Source of the DNA: Chryseobacterium sp. MA9
Lineage (GTDB): Bacteria; Bacteroidota; Bacteroidia; Flavobacteriales; Weeksellaceae
Assembly: GCF_024399315.1 (NCBI RefSeq)
Contig: NZ_CP075170.1
Location: forward strand, 4,539,501-4,603,500
Direction: 5' to 3'
Length of the DNA: 64,000 nucleotides
A program made the translations under genes and the position numbers. The notes under the pieces were generated by a model, which saw only the letters and a list, made by a program, of their open reading frames with translations, did no database searches and had not been told where the DNA came from. Of the stretch, positions 18,192 through 27,225 are shown piece by piece (positions within the stretch are counted from its first letter, which is position 1; each line of letters begins with the position of its first letter).

Positions 18192-18683
18192 CTATTTCAC
18201 TTTATTCCATTGCTGGCTCTTTCTTAAGCTTTCAAAAAACTGATACACTTCCGAAAGCTTTTTACTTCCGTTTTTTCCATAATCTTCAATGTTTTTTGAA
18301 GTTCCGTCAGCGAATTTGATTCTTAAATAGGAGGTTGGAAGATCGGTAATATTTTGTTCACCATATTTGTCATTTAAGCTTTTTACATTGAGCCCATCAA
18401 GCAAACTGATTAATTTATTGTAATCTTCTTCCTTGATTGTTCCTTTGAAAGTTCCTTCACGGGGCTTGGAAAACTCATCTTTTGAAGGCTTATCATTAAA
18501 ATTAAAATGTTCCGCTTCAAAAACCGCTGTTCTATCCGGGCTGATTGTCATTTTAAAAACAGGACAGAATCCGAAACAGGGAGTAGCCTCATATTCAATA
18601 GCAGAATATTTGGAATTTATTTTCTGAGAAGTTGTACAAGATGTTAAAAACACAAATGCACAAATGGCTAGCAAATATTTCAT
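18192..18683 (-). CDS. DUF6438-type lipoprotein
   Basis: 163 residues. The lipobox LTSC (Cys16) predicts a lipoprotein. The mature part begins with the DUF6438-like pattern IEYEATPCFGFCPVFKMTI, with a conserved CxGxCP pair of cysteines, followed by mixed beta segments. Family function is unknown. No obvious co-transcribed partner; the OMP gene downstream has its own promoter. Confidence 0.75.
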   Translation of the reverse strand: MKYLLAICAFVFLTSCTTSQKINSKYSAIEYEATPCFGFCPVFKMTISPDRTAVFEAEHFNFNDKPSKDEFSKPREGTFKGTIKEEDYNKLISLLDGLNVKSLNDKYGEQNITDLPTSYLRIKFADGTSKNIEDYGKNGSKKLSEVYQFFESLRKSQQWNKVK

Positions 18684-18896
18684 AGTTTAAAATTTCAGAT
18701 GGTCTTTCAATAATTATTCCAAAGAGAATATCTTCTTATATTTTTACTTAACCTGTATTTTTCTGAACCATTAAGATTGTAATATGAAGATAAGCTTCAC
18801 TATATACTTAAGAATCATGATGATTCATCTTAACTATACTTTATTTCTTAAATCTTTCTTAATGGTTTAAAATATTTTATTGAAAAATACCATAAA

Positions 18897-18934
18897 GAAA
18901 AACAGCCTCAGGTTTTCTCTGAGGCTGTTTTTTT
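18897..18934. terminator. Strong terminator after obg
   Basis: AACAGCCTCAG / CTGAGGCTGTT stem with A-rich left and T-rich right flanks, so it can work for the minus-strand obg transcript. The rest of 18684-18980 holds no recognisable gene. Confidence 0.8.
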
Positions 18935-18980
18935 ATGTTGCAGTTCCATTTTAAAATAAAACTGATGAATCCGTGTTTTT

Positions 18981-19964
18981 CTATCCGTGCAATTGTTTCC
19001 AGATGGCATCTTTAAGCTCCATAAGGCCTTCTCCGGTAACCCCTGAGAAGAATAAAGGCTGCTTGTTTTCAGGAAATTCTGCTGCAATTTCCTTTTTCAG
19101 TTCATCATCCAAAAGGTCAGACTTTGAAACAGAAATAATAAAATCCTTATCCAAAAGTTCAGGATTATATTCCTTCAGCTCATTTTCCAGAATCTTAAAC
19201 TCCTGGAAGTGATCTTCAGAATCAGCAGGAATTAAAAATAACAGGATAGAGTTTCTTTCAATATGTCTCAGGAATCTGTGTCCTAATCCTTTTCCTTCCG
19301 CAGCTCCTTCAATAATCCCGGGAATATCAGCCATTACAAAAGACTTGTAGTTTCTGTAATCTACAATTCCAAGGTTAGGAGTCAGGGTTGTAAAAGCGTA
19401 ATTGGCAATTTTTGGTTTTGCTGCAGAAACAGATGCTAAAAGTGTAGATTTTCCAGCATTTGGAAATCCAACAAGTCCTACATCGGCCAAAATTTTAAGC
19501 TCGAAGACCACATAGCCTTCTTCACCATCCATTCCGGGTTGAGCATATCTTGGAGTCTGATTGGTAGAGGATTTGAAATGTTCGTTTCCTTTTCCGCCTT
19601 TTCCGCCCTGCATCAAAATTATTTCCTGCTTGTCATCAAGGATTTCTCCGATAATTTCACCTTCTTCATTTTTAGCGATAGTTCCAATGGGAACATCGAT
19701 ATAAATATCAGAACCGTCAGCTCCTGTCAGCTGGTTTTTCGCTCCGTTTTCACCTCGTTCAGCTTTTATGTGACGGGTGTATCGGAGTGGAAGCAAAGTC
19801 CATTCATTAGCATTTCCTCTCATGATGACGTGTCCGCCACGACCTCCGTCGCCACCGTCAGGACCACCTTTAGGGATATACTTTTCACGGCGAAGGTGGG
19901 CAGAACCAGCACCTCCGTGTCCGCTTTTACAATGGATCTTTACGTAATCTACAAAGTTAGACAT
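18981..19964 (-). CDS. obg: GTPase Obg/CgtA
   Basis: 327 residues. Large-subunit ribosome assembly GTPase, also tied to stress and cell-cycle control. The glycine-rich Obg fold occupies about 1-158 (GGKGGKGNEHF, GGDGGRGGHV). The G domain follows with GFPNAGKSTLL (G1, about 166), DIPGIIEGAAEGKGLG (G3) and SKSDLL (G4). There is no C-terminal OCT domain, as is usual in Bacteroidota. Gene order hpt-adk-obg on the same strand suggests one operon. Confidence 0.96.
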   Translation of the reverse strand: MSNFVDYVKIHCKSGHGGAGSAHLRREKYIPKGGPDGGDGGRGGHVIMRGNANEWTLLPLRYTRHIKAERGENGAKNQLTGADGSDIYIDVPIGTIAKNEEGEIIGEILDDKQEIILMQGGKGGKGNEHFKSSTNQTPRYAQPGMDGEEGYVVFELKILADVGLVGFPNAGKSTLLASVSAAKPKIANYAFTTLTPNLGIVDYRNYKSFVMADIPGIIEGAAEGKGLGHRFLRHIERNSILLFLIPADSEDHFQEFKILENELKEYNPELLDKDFIISVSKSDLLDDELKKEIAAEFPENKQPLFFSGVTGEGLMELKDAIWKQLHG

Positions 19965-19969
19965 ATAGT

Positions 19970-20030
19970 TTGTGTTGCGAGTTGCAGGCTACGGGACGAA
20001 ATTTCCTATCCCGCACCCGTATCCCGATTA
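19970..20030. repeat. Heptad-phased repeat between adk and obg
   Basis: GTTGCGA, GTTGCAG, GCTACGG recur in 7-base steps, and ACGGG can pair with CCCGT a few bases later. No gene. Confidence 0.4.
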
Positions 20031-20606
20031 TTTAATTTTCTCTACTTCAGCGAAAAGTTTTTGGGAAATCTCATCAATTTCTCCAACACCGTTTACCTCT
20101 ACATATTTACCCTGCTGCTTATAAAGCTCGGCAACTTCTGCTGTTTTAGTATAATATTCTTTAATTCTGTTTTCGATGATCTCTACATTGCTGTCGTCTG
20201 ATCTTCCGCTGGTTTCACCTCTTTTCAGAAGTCTTTCAACCAAAATTTTGTCCTCTACTACCAATGAAAGACAGATGTCAATATCGTCATTCAGTACTTC
20301 TTTAACAATGGTTTCCAAAGCTTCTGTCTGAGCAGTCGTTCTTGGGTATCCGTCAAAAATAAAACCATTGGTATCAGTAGGTTTTTTGATCTCATCGATC
20401 AGCATATCTGTTGTTACCTGATCCGGAACCAATTCTCCCTTATCGATGTATGACTTAGCCAGTTTTCCAAGTTCAGTATCATTTTTCATATTGTATCTGA
20501 AAAGATCACCTGTTGAAACCTGTTTTAAATTGAATTTTTCGATTAGATTCTGAGCTTGTGTTCCTTTTCCACTTCCTGGAGGGCCGAACAGAACAATGTT
20601 TATCAT
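20028..20606 (-). CDS. adk: Adenylate kinase
   Basis: 192 residues. Catalyses ATP + AMP to 2 ADP. P-loop GPPGSGKGTQ at 8-17, AMP-binding STGDLFR near 32 and FDGYPRT near 84. The LID region (ERLLKRGETSGRSDD) is of the short type without zinc cysteines. Lies between hpt and obg on the same strand. Confidence 0.96.
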   Translation of the reverse strand: MINIVLFGPPGSGKGTQAQNLIEKFNLKQVSTGDLFRYNMKNDTELGKLAKSYIDKGELVPDQVTTDMLIDEIKKPTDTNGFIFDGYPRTTAQTEALETIVKEVLNDDIDICLSLVVEDKILVERLLKRGETSGRSDDSNVEIIENRIKEYYTKTAEVAELYKQQGKYVEVNGVGEIDEISQKLFAEVEKIK

Positions 20607-20625
20607 AATGTTGATACGCTTCCAG

Positions 20626-20733
20626 CCGTTAGTAATACACTGTTGGCTTTTAGCTTTTTTAAGTTAATATTTTACTTTTATTTCGATTAAGTTTTAAAGC
20701 TAACAGCCAATAGCCAGTAGCTAATGACAATAA
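20626..20733. repeat. Inverted pair of heptad-phased repeats between hpt and adk
   Basis: CAGCCAA, TAGCCAG, TAGCTAA at 20698-20728, and roughly the reverse complement of this pattern (GTTAGTAA, TGTTGGCT, TTTAGC) at 20629-20655. The two arms can fold back imperfectly in the hpt-adk spacer. Confidence 0.45.
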
Positions 20734-21288
20734 TTAATGGTTGATTTGTCCGTCTTCCAATTGATATAAATTAGGTAGGTTTCTTCCCAATTCATCATAA
20801 TCAAGTCCGTATCCAAGTACAAATTTATTTGGAATTTCCTTACCGATATAATCCAGTTTAAAATCTTTCTTGTAGATCTCTGGTTTCAGTAAGAAACTAG
20901 CCAGTTTTACAGATTTAGGGCGTTGTGTTTCTTTGAAATATTTGAAAAGACTTTCAACAGTATTTCCTGTATCTACGATATCTTCTACAAGAATGATGTG
21001 ACGGTCTCTTACATCTTTAGTAAGTTCCATTTTCTGATAAACAATTCCTGTAGATTCAGTTCCTACATAAGAACTCATTTGAATGAAGGCAATTTCGCAT
21101 TCCCCCGGGTAATATTTTAAAAGATCTGAGAAGAACATCACCACCCCATTTAAAACGCCTATGAAAACAGGCACCTCATCCTTGTAATCTTCATAAATTC
21201 TTAACGCTGTCTCTTTTACAATTTCCTGAATTTCGGCATCCTTTAAATAAGGAACGAAAGTTTTGTCGTGAACTTTAATGCTTTCCAT
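20734..21288 (-). CDS. hpt: Hypoxanthine phosphoribosyltransferase
   Basis: 184 residues. Purine salvage: hypoxanthine/guanine + PRPP to IMP/GMP. PRPP loop VEDIVDTGNT near residue 103, typical of the family, and FIGVLNGVVMFFSDLL near the substrate site. Start set at 21288 (MESIKVHDK), because the -7 element at 21307-21314 would place the transcription start inside the longer reading frame that begins at 21309. Confidence 0.94.
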   Translation of the reverse strand: MESIKVHDKTFVPYLKDAEIQEIVKETALRIYEDYKDEVPVFIGVLNGVVMFFSDLLKYYPGECEIAFIQMSSYVGTESTGIVYQKMELTKDVRDRHIILVEDIVDTGNTVESLFKYFKETQRPKSVKLASFLLKPEIYKKDFKLDYIGKEIPNKFVLGYGLDYDELGRNLPNLYQLEDGQINH

Positions 21289-21306
21289 AAAATTTTTAGT
21301 AGTTGG

Positions 21307-21314
21307 CAAAGTTA
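21307..21314 (-). promoter_or_regulatory. -7 promoter element of hpt
   Basis: The minus strand reads TAACTTTG (TAnnTTTG). It overlaps the distal ATG and so decides the hpt start. Confidence 0.6.
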
Positions 21315-21349
21315 CGGATTTTTGATTAAAATACTTTCCTGTTTTTATT

Positions 21350-21384
21350 AGTTTGAAAGTTTGAAGGTTTAGGGATGACAGAAT
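21350..21384. repeat. Heptad-phased repeat upstream of hpt
   Basis: GTTTGAA, AGTTTGA, AGGTTTA, GGGATGA in 7-base register. The remaining 21315-21684 holds a -7 element for the next gene and no other recognised feature. Confidence 0.4.
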
Positions 21385-21568
21385 GGTGTATCATGATGAA
21401 GGCTGTTTAAATCAGAATAAGTATAAGTCATTGAACGACATAGAAAGCTATAGCCTCAACAAATGAATTCTTTGAAAGAGAATAAATGTTCTGTGTTTGA
21501 GAAGCAGAAGAAAAAAGAGATGATATATATCCTGATAATTTATAAAAATGCATATTGCGGAAAATGAG

Positions 21569-21576
21569 TATCTTTG
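21569..21576 (+). promoter_or_regulatory. -7 promoter element of the ABC-F gene
   Basis: TATCTTTG matches TAnnTTTG, 108 bases before the ATG at 21685. No convincing -33 element at the right distance. Confidence 0.45.
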
Positions 21577-21684
21577 TTCTTTCAAAACCCAAAATACAGA
21601 CATGTAGGATATCATTTCTTTCAGATTCATAAAAACAGTAACTAAGATGTTACTGGTGTTCAACCATTTTTTAAGAAAGAAATC

Positions 21685-23274
21685 ATGATTTTACTGCAAA
21701 ATATATCCTTTGGGTTTCCGGGAGGAGATCTTCTATTTAATTATACCAATTTAACGATACCATCTGACACCAAATCTGCATTGGTGGGAAGCAATGGCAT
21801 GGGAAAATCAACCCTGCTGAAAATTATCGCGGGCCAAATACAGCCTTTAAGCGGAAATATTACTATTTCAGGTCATATTTTTTATGTTCCTCAGATGTTC
21901 GGGAACTTTAACCATCTTACTATTGCTGAATGTCTGAAAATAGATCAGAAACTGAATGCTCTACAAAAAATCACCAATGGAGAGGTGGATGAAATTTATT
22001 TTGAAATTCTGAATGACGACTGGGATATTGAAGAGCGCAGCCAACAGGCATTGGAACATTGGGGACTTGACAATTTTAAACTAACTCAAAAACTGGAAAG
22101 CCTGAGTGGTGGCCAGAAGACGAAAGTTTTTCTTGCCGGAATTCAGATCAGTCAGCCTGATATCATCATATTGGATGAACCTACCAATCATCTGGATCTT
22201 GAGGGAAGAAAGTTACTGTATGACCTTATTGATAAAACAGATGCAACAGTAGTTATTGTAAGCCACGACCGAATTCTGCTTAATCTTGTTGATACTATAT
22301 TTGAGTTAAGTAATCAGGGAATTGCCACATATGGTGGAAACTATGACTTCTATGCGGAACAAAAAGAAGTGGAGGAGGAAGCTTTGCATAATGATATTCA
22401 TGCCAAAGAACGGGCATTGAAAAAAGCAAAAGAGAAAGAAAGAGAATCGCTGGAACGCAAGCAGAAACTAGATGCAAGAGGCAAGCAAAAGCAGGAGAAA
22501 TCCGGAGTTGCACGAATTATGATGAATACGCTCCGGAATAATGCTGAGAAAAACACCTCAAAACTGAAAAGTGTACACGCTGAGAAAATCAATGGAATTT
22601 CAGATGGTTTAAGAGATCTTCGTTCCTCTTTAAAGAATGCTGAACAGATGAAAGTGAACTTTAATGATTCCAATCTGCATTCAGGGAAGATTTTAATTGC
22701 TGCCGAAGATATTAACTTCAATTATGGAAATGGAATTCTATGGAAAGACAATCTTAACCTTGAGATCCGAAGCGGGGAAAGAATTTCGATCAAAGGTTTG
22801 AATGGCTCAGGAAAAACAACTCTGATAAAACTTCTGCTGGGAAATATTGAATCTCCCGAAGGAAAAATAGACAGAGCTGAGTTTAACAGCATTTATATTG
22901 ATCAGGAATATTCACTGATTGATAATGATTCGACTCTTTATGATTTTGTCCAGACCTTTAATGACAACGCACTACAGGAATTTGAGGTGAAAACATTTCT
23001 GTCCAGATTTTTATTCGGTAAAGATACCTGGGACAAAAAATGTGGTGTACTGAGTGGAGGTGAGCGTTTGCGCTTGCTTCTATGTGGACTTTCCATCAGT
23101 AACAACGCTCCGGATATGATCATCCTTGATGAACCTACCAATAACCTTGACCTTCAGAACGTGGAAATTCTCACCAATTCCATTAAAGATTATCACGGAA
23201 CATTGCTAGTCATTTCCCATGATGAAATTTTTCTGGAGGAGATTGGGATTGATCGGGAATTGATACTTGTATAA
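21685..23274 (+). CDS. ABC-F family ATPase
   Basis: 529 residues, soluble, with two ABC domains and no membrane segments. Domain 1: Walker A GSNGMGKST (about 36), signature LSGGQ (about 150), Walker B IIILDEPTNHLD (about 168). A charged linker (about 225-320, rich in Lys/Glu) is the P-site tRNA interaction motif region. Domain 2: GLNGSGKTT (about 371), LSGGERLRLLL (about 456), MIILDEPTNNLD (about 477). ABC-F proteins bind the ribosomal E site and act in translation; some give antibiotic resistance. I cannot tell which subfamily this is. Confidence 0.92.
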   Translation: MILLQNISFGFPGGDLLFNYTNLTIPSDTKSALVGSNGMGKSTLLKIIAGQIQPLSGNITISGHIFYVPQMFGNFNHLTIAECLKIDQKLNALQKITNGEVDEIYFEILNDDWDIEERSQQALEHWGLDNFKLTQKLESLSGGQKTKVFLAGIQISQPDIIILDEPTNHLDLEGRKLLYDLIDKTDATVVIVSHDRILLNLVDTIFELSNQGIATYGGNYDFYAEQKEVEEEALHNDIHAKERALKKAKEKERESLERKQKLDARGKQKQEKSGVARIMMNTLRNNAEKNTSKLKSVHAEKINGISDGLRDLRSSLKNAEQMKVNFNDSNLHSGKILIAAEDINFNYGNGILWKDNLNLEIRSGERISIKGLNGSGKTTLIKLLLGNIESPEGKIDRAEFNSIYIDQEYSLIDNDSTLYDFVQTFNDNALQEFEVKTFLSRFLFGKDTWDKKCGVLSGGERLRLLLCGLSISNNAPDMIILDEPTNNLDLQNVEILTNSIKDYHGTLLVISHDEIFLEEIGIDRELILV

Positions 23275-23360
23275 TGTATAATGTAGGGAATATTCAATAG
23301 GGGTAGTTTAGCCTATCTATTAATATAAATGAAATTCCATTGGCTTCAGCAAAAACTTAT

Positions 23361-23403
23361 AAAACAAAATCCCGGATAATCATTATTCGGGATTTTGTTT
23401 TAT
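23361..23403. terminator. Terminator after the ABC-F gene
   Basis: AAAACAAAATCCCG...CGGGATTTTGTTTT is a long perfect stem. It ends 70 bases before the convergent kinase gene and probably works both ways. Just upstream, 23265-23290 shows a 7-base phased TGTATAA-type repeat overlapping the ABC-F stop codon. Confidence 0.8.
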
Positions 23404-23474
23404 AAGTGTCTTACATTAACACTTCTCCTGAAAGTAGCATAACATTTGTCATTGCGGGAAAAGCAAAGCAATTT

Positions 23475-24032
23475 CTATTGAGTCTGCAGATTTCCCTGTT
23501 TTATTCTATTCATAATAATATTCACCTTTTGGGGCAGGTCATAATCGCCCGAAAGCTCAATCAGAGGAGTATTCATTTCAGACAGCCATTCCAGATGAGC
23601 TTTTAAAGTTCTGTTCGCAATACCGGTATTGTGATCATAATCCTTAGCCCAGTCTATAAACTCATGAAATTTTTTTGCTCTTTCAGGATTGGTGATCATT
23701 TCATCGCCATATCTTTCGTATTCCCTTTTTCTCAGCCTTTCCATTCTTATTTCAGAAGGAAGATAAAGAAATATGATCAGATCGAATGCCGGAAATACAT
23801 TTTCACCCCAATGAATAATTGAACCTCCAAAAATCCAGTTTTCAATCGCATGAAGTTTGTCTGAAACAATCGAATTTCTTGTTTCAGGGTTTTGTCTTTC
23901 TGTAAAAGGGATTGGTGTTGGAAGCCAGAAAAAATCATCACTGTCAAAGTATTCAAGATTGAGTTCCTCAGATAATGCTCTTCCTAAAGTGGTAACCCCG
24001 GAACCTGAAGCTCCGAAAATATGTATTCTCAT
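23475..24032 (-). CDS. Adenylate kinase-like P-loop protein
   Basis: 185 residues from the ATG at 24032 (MRIHIFGASGSGVTT); a longer frame exists upstream but lacks family-like sequence and overlaps the hydrolase. The P-loop is GASGSGVTTLGRAL, with Val where kinases usually have Lys (GxxGxGK[ST]); this substitution is seen in the FlaR/topology-modulation type of P-loop proteins. The segment FDSDDFFWLPTPIPF and the R-rich RMERLRKREYERYG region fit a small nucleotide- or nucleoside-kinase fold. Substrate unknown. Confidence 0.75.
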   Translation of the reverse strand: MRIHIFGASGSGVTTLGRALSEELNLEYFDSDDFFWLPTPIPFTERQNPETRNSIVSDKLHAIENWIFGGSIIHWGENVFPAFDLIIFLYLPSEIRMERLRKREYERYGDEMITNPERAKKFHEFIDWAKDYDHNTGIANRTLKAHLEWLSEMNTPLIELSGDYDLPQKVNIIMNRIKQGNLQTQ

Positions 24033-24082
24033 GATTTTTAAGTCTATAAAATCTGCAAAGTCTCCATAATCTGCGAGAACTT

Positions 24083-25009
24083 TTAATTTTTTAAAATCCA
24101 ATGATAAATTTCACCCAACACTTGCTCCCGTATTTCCTCATTCAAAATCTCATGACGCATATCCGGATAGATCTTCACGTCTACATGCTGAAAACCGTCA
24201 GCTTTTAAGTTGTTGACAGTATACATTACGCCTTTTCCAAAATCACCGATCGGATCATTCTGCCCGCTTACAAATAAAAAAGGAAATGATTTTGAAATAG
24301 AAGAAGCCCAATTCCTTGCTGTAGCTTTTTTATAAATGGTGAATAAAGTATAAAAAGCATTATGAGTGAACGGAATCCCGCAAAGTTCATCCTGTTCAAA
24401 AGCTTTTCTGTTTTTAGCATTTACACTCAGCCAGCTGGTATCACTGAAATCTTTATCCTTTTTAAAATGCTTGTTATTGACACTGGTAAAAACAGAATTC
24501 AAGAAAGTACGGTGATGAGGCGCAATGGCTGTAGCTAATGATAAATAACCTCTTAATACATCTATTCCCGGTAAAGGTCCGCCGGTTCCTGTAATGATGG
24601 CTCCTGAGAATTTACTGTTTGCCTTTTGAAGAAGACAGCGGGTAATAAAAGATCCCATGGAATGTCCCAAAATAAAATGAGGAACATCCGGATATTGCTC
24701 TGCAAGATGATTAGCCATCATTTCTGCATCTGCAACCAATCTTTCATCTGGTTTTTCAAGTTGAAAGAAACCAATCTCTTTTTTGTCTTTTACAGATTTT
24801 CCATGTCCCAAATGATCATAGGTCAATACAGCAATTCCATGATCTGCAAAATATTTTGCAATTTCTGCATATCTTCCGCTATGTTCCTGCATGCCGTGGA
24901 CAATGAGAAGGGTAGCTTTTATGGTTTCTGGGGAGAATAGAGTGTAGAAAAGCTGTGAGTCACTGTCTATTTTTGATGGAAGGTATGATGGCTTTGGAGA
25001 AACTAGCAT
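24083..25009 (-). CDS. Alpha/beta hydrolase, monoacylglycerol lipase-like
   Basis: 308 residues, cytoplasmic. The serine hydrolase motifs are LLIVHGMQEHSGRY (oxyanion region, about 35), TYDHLGHGKS, nucleophile elbow LGHSMGSFITR (about 115), VSGQNDPIGDFG (Asp) and YPDMRHEILNE (His). The arrangement matches the Hydrolase_4 (lysophospholipase/monoglyceride lipase) family. Its likely substrate is a lysolipid or monoglyceride. The kinase-like gene lies 50 bases downstream on the same strand. Confidence 0.88.
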   Translation of the reverse strand: MLVSPKPSYLPSKIDSDSQLFYTLFSPETIKATLLIVHGMQEHSGRYAEIAKYFADHGIAVLTYDHLGHGKSVKDKKEIGFFQLEKPDERLVADAEMMANHLAEQYPDVPHFILGHSMGSFITRCLLQKANSKFSGAIITGTGGPLPGIDVLRGYLSLATAIAPHHRTFLNSVFTSVNNKHFKKDKDFSDTSWLSVNAKNRKAFEQDELCGIPFTHNAFYTLFTIYKKATARNWASSISKSFPFLFVSGQNDPIGDFGKGVMYTVNNLKADGFQHVDVKIYPDMRHEILNEEIREQVLGEIYHWILKN

Positions 25010-25031
25010 TGGAACATGTTTAGGTGTTGAT

Positions 25032-25039
25032 CAAAGATA
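25032..25039 (-). promoter_or_regulatory. -7 promoter element of the alpha/beta hydrolase
   Basis: The minus strand reads TATCTTTG, 23 bases before the ATG at 25009. A TTTG (minus) lies 24 bases further upstream. Confidence 0.5.
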
Positions 25040-25069
25040 GGAAATAAAAAGGTTTTGGATTAGCAAAAG

Positions 25070-25471
25070 CTATTCCTCCTTTTTAATTGATACTGCCCAT
25101 AATTTTTTATCCAGATTATATTTCTTTTCTAGACTTAAATTTGAAATAGTCCAACCAATATCAGTTTGGTTTTTATCAATGATATTTAATGTATAAATTT
25201 TATCTTTTTCAAAAAAGTGATCTCCATAAAATTCAGGACATTTTACAATGATGGGAATTTTGTTATCTGTATAGTTTTTTATGTTTGAGTCAATAATTTC
25301 GAATTCTATTACAGTAGCATAAGCAATATAACCACAATCTGGAGGTGGAGAAATATCGCTTACTATTTTTCCGGTCAGTTTATATTTCCCGTTTTCCATT
25401 CTTTTGGGTGAAAAACTCAAAGAAGTACCTAGAAAAAGTATAGAAAAGAGTAGATAAATGATGTTTTTCAT
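25070..25471 (-). CDS. Exported protein of unknown function
   Basis: 133 residues with an N-terminal signal peptide (MKNIIYLLFSILFLGTSLSFS). The mature part is beta-rich, starting GKYKLTGKIVSDISPPPDCGYIAYATVIEFEI. No family recognised with confidence. Stands alone between the hydrolase and purA, which are transcribed in different directions. Confidence 0.6.
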   Translation of the reverse strand: MKNIIYLLFSILFLGTSLSFSPKRMENGKYKLTGKIVSDISPPPDCGYIAYATVIEFEIIDSNIKNYTDNKIPIIVKCPEFYGDHFFEKDKIYTLNIIDKNQTDIGWTISNLSLEKKYNLDKKLWAVSIKKEE

Positions 25472-25654
25472 AGGAGTTTTAAATTATATTAGACTTTTTC
25501 GGAAAGTAAAAACTAATAAAATATTCAGTTGAATAGGTTGGCATATTAGTTTTTTTTAAGTACAATAATACAGAAGAAATTTTATTAATATTTCGTTTTT
25601 AGTATTTCCAACCTCATGATTTTCACCCCAACCCAAAATAAATATCCTCTATAA

Positions 25655-25686
25655 TTTGGTCGTCATTTTTTTTAAAAGTAATTTTG
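25655..25686 (+). promoter_or_regulatory. purA promoter (-33 TTTG and -7 TAATTTTG)
   Basis: TTTG at 25655-25658, a 20-base spacer and TAATTTTG at 25679-25686 give a complete Bacteroidota promoter, 26 bases from the purA ATG. Confidence 0.7.
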
Positions 25687-25712
25687 CACGAATCTAAAAA
25701 CAAAAGTAAAAT

Positions 25713-26999
25713 ATGTCAACTTATGTAGTTGTAGGTCTTCAGTACGGAGATGAAGGCAAAGGAAAAATCACGGATGTTTTATCAGCAAAATCGGACTATG
25801 TAGTACGTTTCCAGGGTGGAGACAACGCTGGTCACACGGTTTATGTGGGTGATGAAAAATTCGTTCTACACCTTCTTCCTTCAGGAGTTCTTCAATGCAA
25901 AGGGAAATGTATCATTGCGAACGGAGTAGTGGTAAACCCTAAGTCTTTTATTAGAGAAGTTGGTCAGATTGAGAGTAAAGGCTTGAGATCAGATCATATC
26001 TTTATCAGCAGAAGAGCGCATGTGATCATGCCTTACCACATCCTTTTGGATACTTACCGTGAAGAGGAACACGGAGGAACTCAGATCGGAACTACCAAAA
26101 AAGGAATCGGACCTTGCTATGAAGATAAAATTGCAAGAGTCGGGATCAGAATGGTAGACCTTTTAAATCCTGAAATTTTAAGAGATAAAATCGAGAAAAA
26201 CTTAAAAGTTAAGAACTCTCTTTTTGAAAAATATTACGGAAAACCAACTTTAGACGTTGAAGAAATCTACAACGAATATTTGGAAATCGGAAAGCAGCTT
26301 CAGGACAGAATCGTTGATACTGAATTGGAATTGAACGAAGCAATCAGAGACGGTAAAAATGTATTGTTTGAAGGAGCTCAGGCATTAATGCTTGATATCG
26401 ATTTCGGTACGTATCCATACGTAACTTCATCTTCTCCGTCTACAGGGGGAGTTTGTACAGGTGCTGGTGTTCCGCCAACTTCACTTCAGAACCTTATAGG
26501 AGTAGCAAAAGCTTACTGTACAAGAGTAGGAAACGGACCTTTCCCTTCTGAACTGGATAACGAACTGGGTGAAAAAATCAGACAGATCGGTGGTGAATTC
26601 GGAGCAACTACAGGAAGACCAAGAAGAACAGGTTGGTTAGACCTTGTTTCTTTAAAGCATGCTTGTATGATCAACGGAATCAACAACCTTGTGATTACGA
26701 AGCTTGACGTTCTTACAGGAATTGAAAACCTTAAAATCGTTACTCATTACAAAACTGAAGATGGAAAAATTATTGATTATTTCACTTCATCTACAGAGAA
26801 ATTATATAACTATGAGCCAATCTATCAGGATTTACCAGGTTGGAGCGAAGATATTACAAAAGCAAGAAGCTATGATGAACTTCCTGACAATGCTCAGAAA
26901 TACATCGAGTTTATTGAGAAATACTTAGGAATCAATGTATACTTAGTTTCTGTAGGTCCTGAAAGAAGTCAGAACATTATCAGAAAAGAATTATTCTAA
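25713..26999 (+). CDS. purA: Adenylosuccinate synthetase
   Basis: 428 residues, full family length. First committed step from IMP to AMP: IMP + aspartate + GTP to adenylosuccinate. QYGDEGKGK at 9-17 (GTP loop with catalytic Asp), GGDNAGHTV near 36, GTTKKGIGP near 126 and TTGRPRRTGWLD near 296 are all present. Monocistronic with its own promoter and terminator. Confidence 0.97.
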   Translation: MSTYVVVGLQYGDEGKGKITDVLSAKSDYVVRFQGGDNAGHTVYVGDEKFVLHLLPSGVLQCKGKCIIANGVVVNPKSFIREVGQIESKGLRSDHIFISRRAHVIMPYHILLDTYREEEHGGTQIGTTKKGIGPCYEDKIARVGIRMVDLLNPEILRDKIEKNLKVKNSLFEKYYGKPTLDVEEIYNEYLEIGKQLQDRIVDTELELNEAIRDGKNVLFEGAQALMLDIDFGTYPYVTSSSPSTGGVCTGAGVPPTSLQNLIGVAKAYCTRVGNGPFPSELDNELGEKIRQIGGEFGATTGRPRRTGWLDLVSLKHACMINGINNLVITKLDVLTGIENLKIVTHYKTEDGKIIDYFTSSTEKLYNYEPIYQDLPGWSEDITKARSYDELPDNAQKYIEFIEKYLGINVYLVSVGPERSQNIIRKELF

Positions 27000-27021
27000 T
27001 ATTTTTAGAACATAAAATAAG

Positions 27022-27052
27022 AAAGAGACTGTCATTTGATGGTCTCTTTTTC
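27022..27052 (+). terminator. purA terminator
   Basis: AGAGAC(T)...(G)GTCTCT stem followed by TTTT. Confidence 0.75.
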
Positions 27053-27225
27053 TGTATAAACTTTCTATTTATAAATGTTAAAATTTAAGCATTGTCATAA
27101 AATTTTCTAATATTATGTTGTTTTGGTAAAATTTTGGCAGATGTTTTGATATTACAACATTGCTTATCGATAAGAGCTAACAAAACTAATAATCACAATT
27201 TTTAACAGTTTAAATAGTAGTAGTG

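Noticed and set aside
21448..21663. Minus-strand frame in the hpt to ABC-F spacer
   Set aside because: 71 residues of AT-rich low-complexity translation, no family-like motif, and it overlaps a predicted promoter of the opposite strand.
21685..23274. Antibiotic-resistance ABC-F gene
   Set aside because: The family is clear, but nothing in the sequence separates resistance members from housekeeping ones, so no resistance claim is made.
23361..23403. Third copy of the 29-bp repeat (shares TTTTGTTTTATAA)
   Set aside because: Only about 13 AT-rich bases match; the GCCCCGAAAAATC part is missing, so it is just a terminator stem.
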